Numbered from the stretch's first letter, positions 1 to 7,396 are shown. The stretch: DNA of 9,056 nt from Chloroflexia bacterium (GCA_013696045.1 JACCZH010000066.1:1-9056), one strand, 5' to 3'. Translations and numbers: made by a program. The notes: a model not told the origin generated them from the sequence alone.

Positions 1-274
1 TAAGCCCTTGGACGAGGTTCTCAACAGGTTGTTCCCAGATGCCGTCTTTCAGACCATCCTGATTCACGAAGAAGTGGAGATCTTGTTGTTGTTCGGGTGT
101 TGTCAATCGTTGCAACACCAGCCGGAAATCATCTACCTGGCTCCACTGAACGCTAAAGTGGATTCCTAATTGACGCGCCAACGTTGTTTTCCCGGCTCCA
201 GAATTCCCGCCGAGAAGTAGCACTTTCCACGCTAGTGAATGTAGTTTCGCAGAGGATGCACCTCTATCAATCAC
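1..274 (-). CDS. P-loop kinase-like ATP-binding protein, 3' end cut by window edge
   Basis: A reading frame opens with GTG at 272-274 and stays open for 91 codons to the left edge, so its C-terminus is missing. Near the N-terminus is a Walker A P-loop, GGNSGAGKTT (residues 22-31, with the G-x4-G-K-T core at 23-30), directly after a hydrophobic beta strand VLLL. A DD pair follows at 48-49 in the context QVDDFRL, as in small-molecule kinases of the AAA_33/2-phosphoglycerate-kinase-like group, where such an Asp helps bind substrate or Mg. The rest (LQRLTTPEQQQ...) is hydrophilic and unrecognised. The start is chosen because an in-frame TAG lies four codons upstream and an AGGGA Shine-Dalgarno (281-285) sits 6 bases before the GTG. 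That site overlaps the stop codon of the upstream histidine kinase gene, 9 bases away, so the two should be translationally coupled. ATP binding is clear; the substrate (sugar acid, nucleotide, antibiotic or other) is unknown. Confidence 0.75.
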   Translation of the reverse strand, partial: MIDRGASSAKLHSLAWKVLLLGGNSGAGKTTLARQLGIHFSVQWSQVDDFRLVLQRLTTPEQQQDLHFFVNQDGLKDGIWEQPVENLVQGL

Positions 275-280
275 AGCTCG

Positions 281-285
281 TCCCT
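281..285 (-). promoter_or_regulatory. Ribosome binding site overlapping upstream stop codon
   Basis: On the minus strand the bases read TAGGGA: the histidine kinase TAG stop (284-286) shares bases with an AGGGA Shine-Dalgarno, followed by 6 bases and the GTG start at 274. The overlap decides the start of the P-loop gene and implies that ribosomes finishing the kinase reinitiate there. Confidence 0.6.
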
Positions 286-3200
286 ACATCTCAACAGCGA
301 TATTGTCTGCCGCCTCAAACGGCAACGTGACCGTAAACGTCGTCCCCTTGCCTGGCTCACTCGAAACATCTATCTCACCACCATGGGCGTCGACGATGCG
401 TTTGGTGATGTAGAGGCCGACGCCGAGGCCGTTGGTCATATGTTGCGGTTGGGTGTGGAGGCGGCTGTAGCGGTTAAAGAGATGGGAAATCTGGTCGGGT
501 GGGATGCCGATGCCCTGGTCGGAAACCGAGATGGCAACACAGTGATTTTGGCGGCGCATGGTGATTTCTACCGATCCGCCGTCCGGACTGTAGTTGACGG
601 CGTTGGTGAGCAAATTGGTGAAGACCTGGGTGACGCGGTCGCGATCCCAGACCCCAACGAATGACGCCTCGTCGTGCTCGACGCTGATCTGGTGCAGGTC
701 GGTCTCGCGGCCGATATCAGCGGCGATCTGCTCGACGAGCGGCACGATGTCCATCTCAGCCGGCCGGAGAACAAGCTGGTCGGTGTCAATCCTGGCCACA
801 TCCAGGAGCTGGTTAATCAGCCGCTCCATACGGTCGCTCTGCTCGCGCAAGGCGATCAACGCCCGCGGTGGAGTTGCTCCGGCCGCCTCAATCTGGCGCA
901 CCAGCATCTGGCCATAGCCCTTGATCGTGGTGAGTGGGGTGCGCAGCTCGTGGGTTACGACAGTGAAGAACTCATCCTTGAGCTGGTCAAGCTCGACCAG
1001 GCTTGTGATGTCGGTTGAGAGCGCCACTGCGCCGATGATCGTATCTTCAGCGTCTTTGACCGGCGCGGCGCTGACCCGTCGATACACATCGCGTCCCAGC
1101 TGGTGGTCGAACTGGGTATAGTCGTCTTGCAAAGTCTCGCCTCGCAAAGCGCGGTTGAGAGGGTTCTCATTGGAGGGGATACGCTGGGCGCCGGTGTCGC
1201 GCCAGAGGCCACGCTCGGTGATAGTGCGGATGTCTTCTAGCTCCGCCAGCGAATCGACGCCATAGGAAGCCAGGGCGACATGGTTGGCCAGGGTGATTTT
1301 GCCGTCCGGATCGCAAACCAGCACCGCGTCGGCAATGGCGCCGACAGTCGCCTCAAGCTCGGCGGCGTGGGTGGCGGCCACCTGGACCAGATTCTCGATG
1401 CGGCGCCGGGTGTTGACCTGTTCGGTGACGTCGGTGGCCAACAGCAGCAGCTCGCCGGTTACGGCACGACTCTGCAACGGGACAATGGTGCCGCTCCAGT
1501 AGCGCCGGCTCGACTTCCCGTCGTCGGCAGGCAGCTCGTCAAAGCGCCGGATTGCACCATCCTGGGAGGCGGCATCCAGCAACTCGATCAACTCTCGGGC
1601 GGCATGGCCGCGGTTGGTGCGACGGACTGATGCGCCAATCGACGTGTCCTGCTCCGCGCCGATAATGCGGATCAGAAATTCACTGGCGGAGGCGTTGGTC
1701 ATGGTGATGCGATAGTCGGTGGCCGGACCCTTGCGCGGAAAGCGCTCGAACACGATCAAGCTGGCCGGCAGCCGGTCAACCACCTCGGCCAGAAACGCCT
1801 GTTGCTCGCTACGCTGCTGATAGAGCTTGGCATTATGGACGGTCAGGGCGCATTGGGCGGCAATCATCTCGAGAAACGAAATCTCTGAGTCACTAAACGT
1901 ATGGGAGCCGGGCCGGCCGTAACCGAGCGTTCCAAGCAGTTCGTTGCGGGCGATGAGCGGCACAATGATCGCGCTCCCGGTAGGGTCATCATGGCCGTCG
2001 AGTGATGGCCGCATGCCCTCAGGTAACTCGTCGAAATCAGGCACGGCCACGGTCAGCCGCAGCCGGGCGGCCAGCGCGGCGAGCGACGAGCCTTCAAGGT
2101 CGAGCGGCTCGATGTTGCCCCATGAATCGGGCAGGTTGCGCGCGGCGGCATGGCGCAACACGCGCTGGTCGGGGTCGAAGAGCATAAGCGAGATGAACGT
2201 TGGATCGATGCTCTCTGAAATCCGCTCGACAACGGTGTCGACAACCGTGTCGATATCCAGCTCCGAGCTGGCGAGATGCTGAGAGATCGTCTGGAATGCT
2301 GCCGCCTGCCGCTCGCGGTTGACCTGGGTGGTGATGTCACGAAAGAGCAGCAACGCGCCTTCAAGACGCCCATCGCTATCCACGATCGGGCTGGCGGTGA
2401 CTGAGAGAAATGCACGGTTGCCATCTGGCCGGTGGATTGAGAGCTCAGCTTCGCGTACCGGCTCGCCGGCGAGGGTCTGGATACCAGGAAGCCTGTCCGC
2501 CGGAAAAGCTTGCCCGTCATTCGTCGCAAATTGAAAGGTTGCGGCGACGTCGGTTGTGTGCGAGCGTAACGGAATGTCGCCGCCAAACATGCGCTCGACG
2601 GCACGGTTGGCGCGCACGACCCGCTGGCTGGTGTCTAGCAAAATAATGCCATCAGAGATCGTCTCAATAAGGGCGTCGATCTCAGCCAGGCGCTGGGTGC
2701 GGGCTCGCTCGGTTTCGGAGTAGCGCCGCGCATTGTTGATGGCCCGGCTAACCTGGTCGGCCACAGCCGTTACGAACGGCACATCGTTGCGGGTGAATAC
2801 ACGGGGCGGGTCGGCGCCTGGAATGGATTCTTCGGGAAATTGCTCAAAGAGCACCAGGGCGCCAGTCACACCGTCACTATCGTGCAGCGGCGTTGCGACC
2901 AGCGAGCCCCGGCCGATAGTGGCGTGCCAGAGCTGGTGGAGCATGGGTTCATTTTGTGAGTCGGCCACCACGACCGGCTCTTCGTTCTTGACGGCTTGCA
3001 CGGCAATGGCAGTGTCACGCTCGATATGCAGCTGGGCACTGAGAATACGCTCGCGGGCGATCCTGGGCAGGCCGGGAGCCCAGAGAGAAATATAGTGAAG
3101 CGTGCCGTTATCCCGGTCGTAGTTGAGAATGAACGCCCCTGAGCAGTCAGAGCCCTGGGCGGAGTGCCGGCAGGCTTGTTCCAGCACGGTTTCGAGATCA

Positions 3201-3370
3201 AGCGAGGCTGAGGCCGCTTTGGTAATCTGGAGCAGGGCGCGCAGCTCGCGCACCTCACGGTCGGGCTGACTACTCACGTATGGACGGGCTGCGTTGTCGG
3301 CGCGGCGTTGACGCCCGGCTGGTCCGATGTCATCGGGTTGCTTCGACGTTCTGCGAGAAGTCTCAGTCAT
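284..3370 (-). CDS. Cytosolic multi-sensor histidine kinase (GAF-PAS-GAF-PAS-PAS-HisKA-HATPase)
   Basis: This 1028-residue sensor kinase autophosphorylates a histidine in response to signals read by stacked sensor domains. No membrane segment or signal peptide is visible, so it should be cytosolic. Domains by residue: a polar N-tail (1-40), GAF (about 41-215), PAS (about 228-350, ending in LLFRDITTQV), GAF (about 355-516), PAS (about 522-655, ending in LLLATDVTEQV), PAS (about 670-792, ending in ALSTDITSLV), then HisKA with the H-box FFTVVTHELRTPL, phospho-acceptor H807. The HATPase_c domain has an N-box around N919-N923 (TNLLTNAVNYSP), G1 box DQGIGIP (951-957), F box LFNRYSR (964-970) and G2 box GLGVGLYI (981-988). 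All catalytic motifs are intact. There is no receiver or HPt domain, and no response regulator gene in the window. The ATG at 3370 has a GAGG 3 bases upstream. The PRTase-like gene lies 64 bases upstream and the P-loop gene 9 bases downstream, same strand. The ligand is unknown; neither GAF shows the chromophore-binding context of phytochromes. Confidence 0.95.
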   Translation of the reverse strand: MTETSRRTSKQPDDIGPAGRQRRADNAARPYVSSQPDREVRELRALLQITKAASASLDLETVLEQACRHSAQGSDCSGAFILNYDRDNGTLHYISLWAPGLPRIARERILSAQLHIERDTAIAVQAVKNEEPVVVADSQNEPMLHQLWHATIGRGSLVATPLHDSDGVTGALVLFEQFPEESIPGADPPRVFTRNDVPFVTAVADQVSRAINNARRYSETERARTQRLAEIDALIETISDGIILLDTSQRVVRANRAVERMFGGDIPLRSHTTDVAATFQFATNDGQAFPADRLPGIQTLAGEPVREAELSIHRPDGNRAFLSVTASPIVDSDGRLEGALLLFRDITTQVNRERQAAAFQTISQHLASSELDIDTVVDTVVERISESIDPTFISLMLFDPDQRVLRHAAARNLPDSWGNIEPLDLEGSSLAALAARLRLTVAVPDFDELPEGMRPSLDGHDDPTGSAIIVPLIARNELLGTLGYGRPGSHTFSDSEISFLEMIAAQCALTVHNAKLYQQRSEQQAFLAEVVDRLPASLIVFERFPRKGPATDYRITMTNASASEFLIRIIGAEQDTSIGASVRRTNRGHAARELIELLDAASQDGAIRRFDELPADDGKSSRRYWSGTIVPLQSRAVTGELLLLATDVTEQVNTRRRIENLVQVAATHAAELEATVGAIADAVLVCDPDGKITLANHVALASYGVDSLAELEDIRTITERGLWRDTGAQRIPSNENPLNRALRGETLQDDYTQFDHQLGRDVYRRVSAAPVKDAEDTIIGAVALSTDITSLVELDQLKDEFFTVVTHELRTPLTTIKGYGQMLVRQIEAAGATPPRALIALREQSDRMERLINQLLDVARIDTDQLVLRPAEMDIVPLVEQIAADIGRETDLHQISVEHDEASFVGVWDRDRVTQVFTNLLTNAVNYSPDGGSVEITMRRQNHCVAISVSDQGIGIPPDQISHLFNRYSRLHTQPQHMTNGLGVGLYITKRIVDAHGGEIDVSSEPGKGTTFTVTLPFEAADNIAVEM

Positions 3371-3434
3371 GATCCTCGGTCGTTCCCGCTTACGGATTCT
3401 CTTGCACGTCTGGAGTATAGCGGTAGCTGCCAGC

Positions 3435-4148
3435 CTATTGCTGTGGAGGCAATTCGTCGCTGTTGTGGTTGTTGCTGCGCTCGCTGTCCTTATCCGCCAG
3501 GTATGTCAGGCAGCGGTGAAAGGTCGCCTCATCGATCATGCGGTTGGCCTGGTAATAGTTCAGCATGGTCTTCAAGCGCAGAATTGGTGTGACATGTAGC
3601 CCGTGCTCATGCAGGCGCTCAATGGCGCCCTGCTCGCGGTCAATCAGCACAATTGCGTTGCGCACCCGCATCTCGACCCGCTCAAGCTGCTTTGCGGTGG
3701 TGAGAATCGACGTGCCGCCGGTCATCAGGTCATCCACAATGAGCGCTGATTGTCCAGGCACAATACGGCCTTCGACCTGCAGATCATCGTCGTCTAGTAA
3801 CCCGGTCGAGGGACGTAGATAGATGAGCGGGGTGTCGCTCTCCAGCGCGTAGGCGGTTGCGACGTGTAGCCCACCCATTGGCACCCCGGCCACCGCGGCG
3901 AAGGTCGCGATCCGCGGCCGTTTGCGGCTGCGGTCTGCCCGGATTTCGGCGTGGATAAGCCGCGCGATGCGGCGCAGCATGGCCGGCTCGCTAATCAGCA
4001 CCCTTGGGTTGATATACAACGGGGATGTGCCGGCCGCCCCCGCCAGGTCAAACGACCCAAACTGGACCCCGCCGAGATCAAAAAGAACCTGCGCCAGATC
4101 CAGGTTCGTGTCGGCTCCAAACAGCACGCCGCTGACCCTTCCCACCAC
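3435..4148 (-). CDS. Orotate phosphoribosyltransferase-like protein with altered catalytic loop
   Basis: The sequence follows the UMP-synthase type of OPRT, which joins orotate to PRPP in pyrimidine synthesis. It shows FDLGGVQFGSF (23-33), SPLYINPRVLIS (42-53), AGVPMGGLHVATA (87-99), the PRPP motif ALIVDDLMTGGTS (135-147, acidic pair D139-D140) and AIVLIDREQGAIERL (165-179). However, the mobile catalytic loop, normally R-K-E-x-K-x-H-G, reads RPSTGLLDDDD (112-122). The Arg is kept but both Lys and the His are gone, replaced by an acidic stretch. Activity on orotate is therefore doubtful; it may be a divergent PRTase or a PRPP-binding regulator. The C-tail (about 219-237) is polar and probably disordered. 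The coordinates give the longest frame (tandem GTG GTG at 4148/4145). A GTG at 4127 has the better Shine-Dalgarno (GGAAGGG, 8 bases upstream) and may be the true start. The fold assignment is firm; the function is not. I leave the symbol blank instead of writing pyrE. Confidence 0.85.
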   Translation of the reverse strand: MVGRVSGVLFGADTNLDLAQVLFDLGGVQFGSFDLAGAAGTSPLYINPRVLISEPAMLRRIARLIHAEIRADRSRKRPRIATFAAVAGVPMGGLHVATAYALESDTPLIYLRPSTGLLDDDDLQVEGRIVPGQSALIVDDLMTGGTSILTTAKQLERVEMRVRNAIVLIDREQGAIERLHEHGLHVTPILRLKTMLNYYQANRMIDEATFHRCLTYLADKDSERSNNHNSDELPPQQ

Positions 4149-4206
4149 GCCACCAATCGCGCCACGCCCCCGTACGCGGCGCGGGATAATGAAGTTGTGA
4201 CGTTAC

Positions 4207-4235
4207 CATATAGATGGTTGATATCGCTATTTCAC
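4207..4235 (-). promoter_or_regulatory. Candidate sigma-70 promoter for the PRTase-like/kinase unit
   Basis: In an AT-rich patch of otherwise GC-rich DNA, the minus strand carries GTGAAA (4230-4235, 4 of 6 to TTGACA), a 17-base spacer and TATATG (4207-4212, 4 of 6 to TATAAT). Transcription would start near 4200, leaving a 5' leader of about 50-75 bases before the PRTase-like gene. It lies in the 125-base gap after the oxidoreductase stop codon, which suggests that a new transcription unit begins here. This is by pattern only. Confidence 0.4.
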
Positions 4236-4273
4236 GAGGGAATCTTGAACTGGCATGAACGCCGAATCAGGTT

Positions 4274-5290
4274 CTACTTGCCGGACTCCAGCCCCCACTC
4301 CTCCGCAATCTGGGTCACCACCCGCAAACGGTCCTCCTGGTTCGGGAGTGAGGTGGTGATCATGACTTCGTCGGCCTGACAGTCCGCTGCGAACTCCCGA
4401 ACCTGGTCTGTCACCGCTTTCGCGTCGCCGTAGATAGCGCTGGACGGGCGCTGCTTCAACCTCTCTAAAGCGATTGGCGAGAGGGTTGTCTCGCGGGCCT
4501 GGGTGTGGGTCGGCATCTGGTAAGGCTCGCCAGCGATGAGCTTCGAGTAGCCGATGTTGACGATGTGGCGGAGTTCTTCGACCTGCTCGGGAGTGTCGCC
4601 AACGATGACGCTAACCGCCAGGATGGAGTGTGGGGTCTCGCGGTGGGTTGAAGGCTCGAACTGCTCGCGATAGCTGCGCATAACCGGGATAGCCAGTGGA
4701 CGATTGATGTGGGCCGCGAAGGAGAAGCCCAGGCCGGCGTTGGCCGAGAATTGACCGCTGAATTCGCTTGAACCCAGGAGCCAGATCGGCGGCAGCTCGA
4801 CGTCAGCCGGCGTGACGTTGATTGGCGCAAATGGGTGTCCGGCCGGAAATGTGCGCTTGTCCAGCGCCAGGAGCTCGGCCAGCAGCGCCGGGTAGAGGTC
4901 GCTGGTCATGGCCTCCTCGGAGCGCCGGAGCGCGAAGGCCGTGAGCGTGTCGGTTCCCGGAGCGCGGCCGAGACCGAGATCAATCCGGCCGGGGTGCAGG
5001 GCTTCCAGCACCCGGAACACCTCGGCGATCTTTAGCGGCGCATGGTTTGGCAGCATCACCCCGCCCGTTCCGACCCGGATCGTCCCGGTGTGATTGGCCA
5101 CGTGCGCCACCATAATCTCCGGCGACCCGCTGGCCAGCCCGATGCTGTTGTGGTGTTCGGCAAACCAGTAACGGGTGTATCCCAGACGTTCCGCGGCCTG
5201 GGCCAATCCGGTTGCGTTACGCAGGGCAACGGATGAGGTTGATCCTGATTCGATTTGTGTTAGATCGAGAAATGAGAGCGGAAGGGCCAA
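4274..5290 (-). CDS. LLM-class (luciferase-like) flavin-dependent oxidoreductase
   Basis: This 338-residue protein is a bacterial-luciferase-fold TIM-barrel flavoenzyme of the single-chain 'luciferase family oxidoreductase, group 1' type (YhbW/MsnO8-like). These proteins use reduced flavin and often oxygen; the substrate is usually unknown. Recognisable signatures are the first barrel strand LSFLDL (5-10), RYWFAEHH (40-47), SPEIMVAHVA (56-65), then VGTGGVMLPNHAPL (73-86) and FRVLEALHPGRIDLGLGRAPGTD (92-114), which is highly characteristic. C-terminal residues DEVMITTSLPNQEDRLRVV match the family's closing barrel strand and helix. The length is typical and no truncation is seen. The start is TTG at 5288-5290: it has AAAGGA (5298-5303) 7 bases upstream and places the first strand at residue 5, as expected. 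The gene lies 47 bases after the small membrane-protein gene and may be co-transcribed with it. Nothing nearby identifies a substrate. Confidence 0.93.
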   Translation of the reverse strand: MALPLSFLDLTQIESGSTSSVALRNATGLAQAAERLGYTRYWFAEHHNSIGLASGSPEIMVAHVANHTGTIRVGTGGVMLPNHAPLKIAEVFRVLEALHPGRIDLGLGRAPGTDTLTAFALRRSEEAMTSDLYPALLAELLALDKRTFPAGHPFAPINVTPADVELPPIWLLGSSEFSGQFSANAGLGFSFAAHINRPLAIPVMRSYREQFEPSTHRETPHSILAVSVIVGDTPEQVEELRHIVNIGYSKLIAGEPYQMPTHTQARETTLSPIALERLKQRPSSAIYGDAKAVTDQVREFAADCQADEVMITTSLPNQEDRLRVVTQIAEEWGLESGK

Positions 5291-5297
5291 GGTGGTG

Positions 5298-5303
5298 TCC
5301 TTT
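5298..5303 (-). promoter_or_regulatory. Ribosome binding site supporting a TTG start
   Basis: AAAGGA on the minus strand is followed by 7 bases and TTG (5288-5290). No ATG or GTG is available near the conserved N-terminus of the oxidoreductase, so this site decides the unusual start codon. Confidence 0.55.
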
Positions 5304-5337
5304 GGTTATAGCGGTTACGGAGCAGAAGCCGAGTTCA

Positions 5338-5823
5338 CTATAACTGCTTCGCGCGCTCAATCTCGGGGATGGCCTCTTCTTCCTCACGGCGCAGCCGCCG
5401 CTGGCGTCGTTTCTCCCGGCTGATTGCTTTCACCTGGAGATAGGCGACAGTGCCGCCAATGAACGCCGCGACAGTCATGAGCTGGAGACCCCAGCCGACG
5501 CTTGCGTTGAGGCCGCCTTGGGCTATTGTCGAGCCAACGCTGAGCCAGACATTCAAGCCAATCAGGCCGGCCAGGAAGAAGGCAACGGTCAGGCTGATGT
5601 AGCGGGCGCGAGAACCGGTGTGGCGAAATACCTCGAGCAGGGTGAAAGCGCCGGTAAATACCCCCAGAAAGAGCGTCAGCTGACCGTCTCCTGCTACCCC
5701 GCTGATCGTCTCCAGCACAATGTGCGCCCAGGGCCCGAGTGAGCCGATAATCACGCCCAATGCGCAGAGGCCGAGAATAATCTGCGCGCGGTTGCGTGAG
5801 GCAATGTGCAGAACGTCGTCCAT
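5338..5823 (-). CDS. Small four-helix membrane protein of unknown function
   Basis: This 161-residue hydrophobic protein has four likely transmembrane helices: about 13-35, 48-66, 74-96 and 108-130. The motif GSLGPWAHI (27-35) at the end of helix 1, followed by GVAGDGQLTLFLGV (42-55), resembles small membrane proteins common in Actinobacteria and Chloroflexi, where a Gly-Pro-Trp pair is followed by a G-x-GDG-x-LT-x-x-LG stretch. Their function is not known to me. The C-tail (132-161) is strikingly charged: a basic run (REKRRQRRLRR) switches abruptly to EEEE and should lie in the cytoplasm by the positive-inside rule. The ATG start has GGAG 6 bases upstream. It is the first gene of the minus-strand block and is divergent from folC. 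The reading frame is secure because of its hydrophobic periodicity and RBS; no role is proposed. Confidence 0.8.
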   Translation of the reverse strand: MDDVLHIASRNRAQIILGLCALGVIIGSLGPWAHIVLETISGVAGDGQLTLFLGVFTGAFTLLEVFRHTGSRARYISLTVAFFLAGLIGLNVWLSVGSTIAQGGLNASVGWGLQLMTVAAFIGGTVAYLQVKAISREKRRQRRLRREEEEAIPEIERAKQL

Positions 5824-5913
5824 AAACTACTCCACATGGAAAGATTCGGTCGTTAGCGGTGCTCGCGCCAACCGGCACACTCTGGAGACGCGATCCGTCT
5901 GAATTGTCTCAGA

Positions 5914-5942
5914 TTGCCACGGAACGGGCTGCTCGGTAGTAT
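5914..5942 (+). promoter_or_regulatory. Candidate sigma-70 promoter for folC
   Basis: TTGCCA (5914-5919), a 17-base spacer and TAGTAT (5937-5942) give 4 of 6 and 5 of 6 matches at optimal spacing. The predicted start, near 5949, leaves a leader of about 39 bases before the ATG at 5988. It lies in the 164-base divergent gap between the membrane-protein gene and folC; I see no equally good promoter there for the minus strand. Confidence 0.5.
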
Positions 5943-5987
5943 CTTCAGCATGAATGAAACGTGACCGGCTGGGAGCGCGAGAACAGC

Positions 5988-7343
5988 ATGAACTATCAAC
6001 AGGCGATTGAATACATTATCGACCGCGACGGCTACGAGCGGGGGTTCGTCGCCAATCCGTTCAGTGGCGACGAGGTGGCCGCGCTTGGATTGAAGCGCAC
6101 GGCGGGGTTGTTGGAACGGCTCGGCCGCCCCGATCGACAGTTCCGGATCGCCCACGTCGCCGGAACAAAAGGCAAGGGCTCGACCTGCGCGATGATCGCC
6201 GCCATCGCCCGGGCTGGCGGTCAGAAGACCGGACTGTATGCGACGCCGCACCTGCATAGCTTCCGCGAGCGGATCATGCTGGACGACGCTCCAATCTCAG
6301 AAGCTGATTTCGCCCGTGTTGCAGGGGAAGTCGCGGTAGCGAACGAGCGTCTGCTGGCTGAACGTCCCGAGCTCGGGGAGCCAACTGCTTTTGAGATCGT
6401 TACTGCCATGGCGTTGCTGGCCTTTGCGAAGAGTGACGTTGACCTGGCGGTGGTAGAGGTTGGTCTGGGCGGCCGGCTCGACGCGACCAATGTAGTCACG
6501 CCGGACGTCGCAGCCGTCAGCAGCATCTCGCTGGATCACACAGCCATTCTCGGTGGGACTCTGTCCGAGATCGCCTACGAGAAAGGCGGCATCATTAAGC
6601 CGGGGGTGCCCGTAGTTGTCAGTCTGCAGGGCGCTGAAGTGCTCGCTGCATTGCTAGAGATCGCCGCCGAACGCGGCTCGCCATTTTCAGTTGCGGGTCG
6701 TGATTGGAACACTGAAGGTGAATCGGACGGCGCTCATCTGTCTGGACCGTGGGGTGATTGGCGTGAGGTGCAGCTATCTCTGGCCGGCAGGCATCAGGTG
6801 GAGAACGCTGGGTTGGCGCTCATGGTCTTCTGGTTGCTGCATCCGGAACTCATGAGGGATGAGGCGCTGGTACGCGGCGCCTTGAGCTCGGTGAGCTGGC
6901 CGGGGCGCTTTGAGCTGGCCGCCCGTGAGCCTGATATCTACGTCGACGGGGCGCACAATGTCGATTCGATCGCTCGGTTGATGGAGACACTGGAAGGCAT
7001 TGCGCGAGATCGCACGTTGTCGGTCATCTTCGGCGCGGCGCGTGACAAGGATCTGGCCGGCATGCTGCGTGAGATCGCCCGGCTGGATGGAACGCTGATC
7101 GCAACCGCCTCGCATAATCCCCGCGCGGTAGACGCGGAAGCGCTCGTTGAGCTGGCGCGCGACGCAAGTCTGGCCGCTCACCCAACCGCTGATATCGATG
7201 AAGCCCTGGCGCTGGCAAGGTCGCTATCCAGCCCCGGGGGCGTGGTGTGCGTGACCGGTTCGCTCTACGTCGTTGCCGAGGCTCGCGAGTCTCTGGGGCT
7301 GGCCGAAACTCCCGCGTTCGAACGCGCCTTGCTCTATCGTTAA
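5988..7343 (+). CDS. folC: Bifunctional folylpolyglutamate synthase/dihydrofolate synthase
   Basis: FolC adds L-glutamate to dihydropteroate and to folates using ATP, making and retaining cytosolic folate cofactors. The 451-residue protein (from ATG 5988) is full length. It opens with MNYQQAIEYI, typical of the family, and has the P-loop VAGTKGKGST (57-66), the folate-site motif TPHLHSFRERI (87-97), AFEIVTAMAL (134-143), VEVGLGGRLDATN (156-168), SLDHTAILG (181-189) and EKGGIIKPG (198-206), where K199 is the position of the family's carbamylated lysine. The C-terminal Mur-ligase lobe has GRHQVENA (267-274), PGRFE (305-309), DGAHNVDSI (320-328), FGAARDKD (348-355) and VTGSLYVVAE (422-431). All key motifs are present. 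An in-frame GTG at 5961 would add nine residues (TGWERENS-like) that do not fit the family, so I prefer the ATG, although its GGGAG lies 12 bases upstream. Whether it acts on dihydropteroate, folate or both cannot be told from sequence. Confidence 0.95.
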   Translation: MNYQQAIEYIIDRDGYERGFVANPFSGDEVAALGLKRTAGLLERLGRPDRQFRIAHVAGTKGKGSTCAMIAAIARAGGQKTGLYATPHLHSFRERIMLDDAPISEADFARVAGEVAVANERLLAERPELGEPTAFEIVTAMALLAFAKSDVDLAVVEVGLGGRLDATNVVTPDVAAVSSISLDHTAILGGTLSEIAYEKGGIIKPGVPVVVSLQGAEVLAALLEIAAERGSPFSVAGRDWNTEGESDGAHLSGPWGDWREVQLSLAGRHQVENAGLALMVFWLLHPELMRDEALVRGALSSVSWPGRFELAAREPDIYVDGAHNVDSIARLMETLEGIARDRTLSVIFGAARDKDLAGMLREIARLDGTLIATASHNPRAVDAEALVELARDASLAAHPTADIDEALALARSLSSPGGVVCVTGSLYVVAEARESLGLAETPAFERALLYR

Positions 7344-7350
7344 TCGCCGC

Positions 7351-7379
7351 TCGACAGACTGCCTGTTTTCCATTAATCT
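7351..7379 (+). promoter_or_regulatory. Candidate promoter for the purine permease gene
   Basis: TCGACA (7351-7356, 5 of 6 to TTGACA), 17 bases and TAATCT (7374-7379, with the most important T, A and final T kept) lie just after the folC stop. A start near 7386 would give a leader of about 55 bases. If real, the permease can be expressed apart from folC. Confidence 0.4.
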
Positions 7380-7396
7380 AGCGTCATGGTGGGGAC

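Noticed and set aside
2053..2604. A 183-codon minus-strand open frame and many plus-strand frames inside the histidine kinase region
   Set aside because: Shadows of a high-GC gene: the kinase frame has continuous recognisable domains, while these frames have low-complexity Ser/Arg/Pro-rich translations with no motifs.
3414..3419. TATACT on the minus strand as a -10 box just upstream of the histidine kinase
   Set aside because: No acceptable -35 hexamer lies 16-18 bases upstream, and a promoter in the preceding gap can serve both genes.
5384..5878. A 164-codon alternative frame overlapping the small membrane protein
   Set aside because: It is Arg/Ser/Pro-rich without motifs, while the overlapping frame has four regular hydrophobic helices and a proper ribosome binding site.
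5961..5987. Upstream GTG start for folC adding nine residues
   Set aside because: The extra residues do not resemble FolC N-termini, whereas M-N-Y-x-x-A-I-E-Y is the usual beginning.
5853..6257. Minus-strand 134-codon frame spanning the divergent gap and the start of folC
   Set aside because: It runs antisense to conserved FolC motifs, including the P-loop, and shows no recognisable features.
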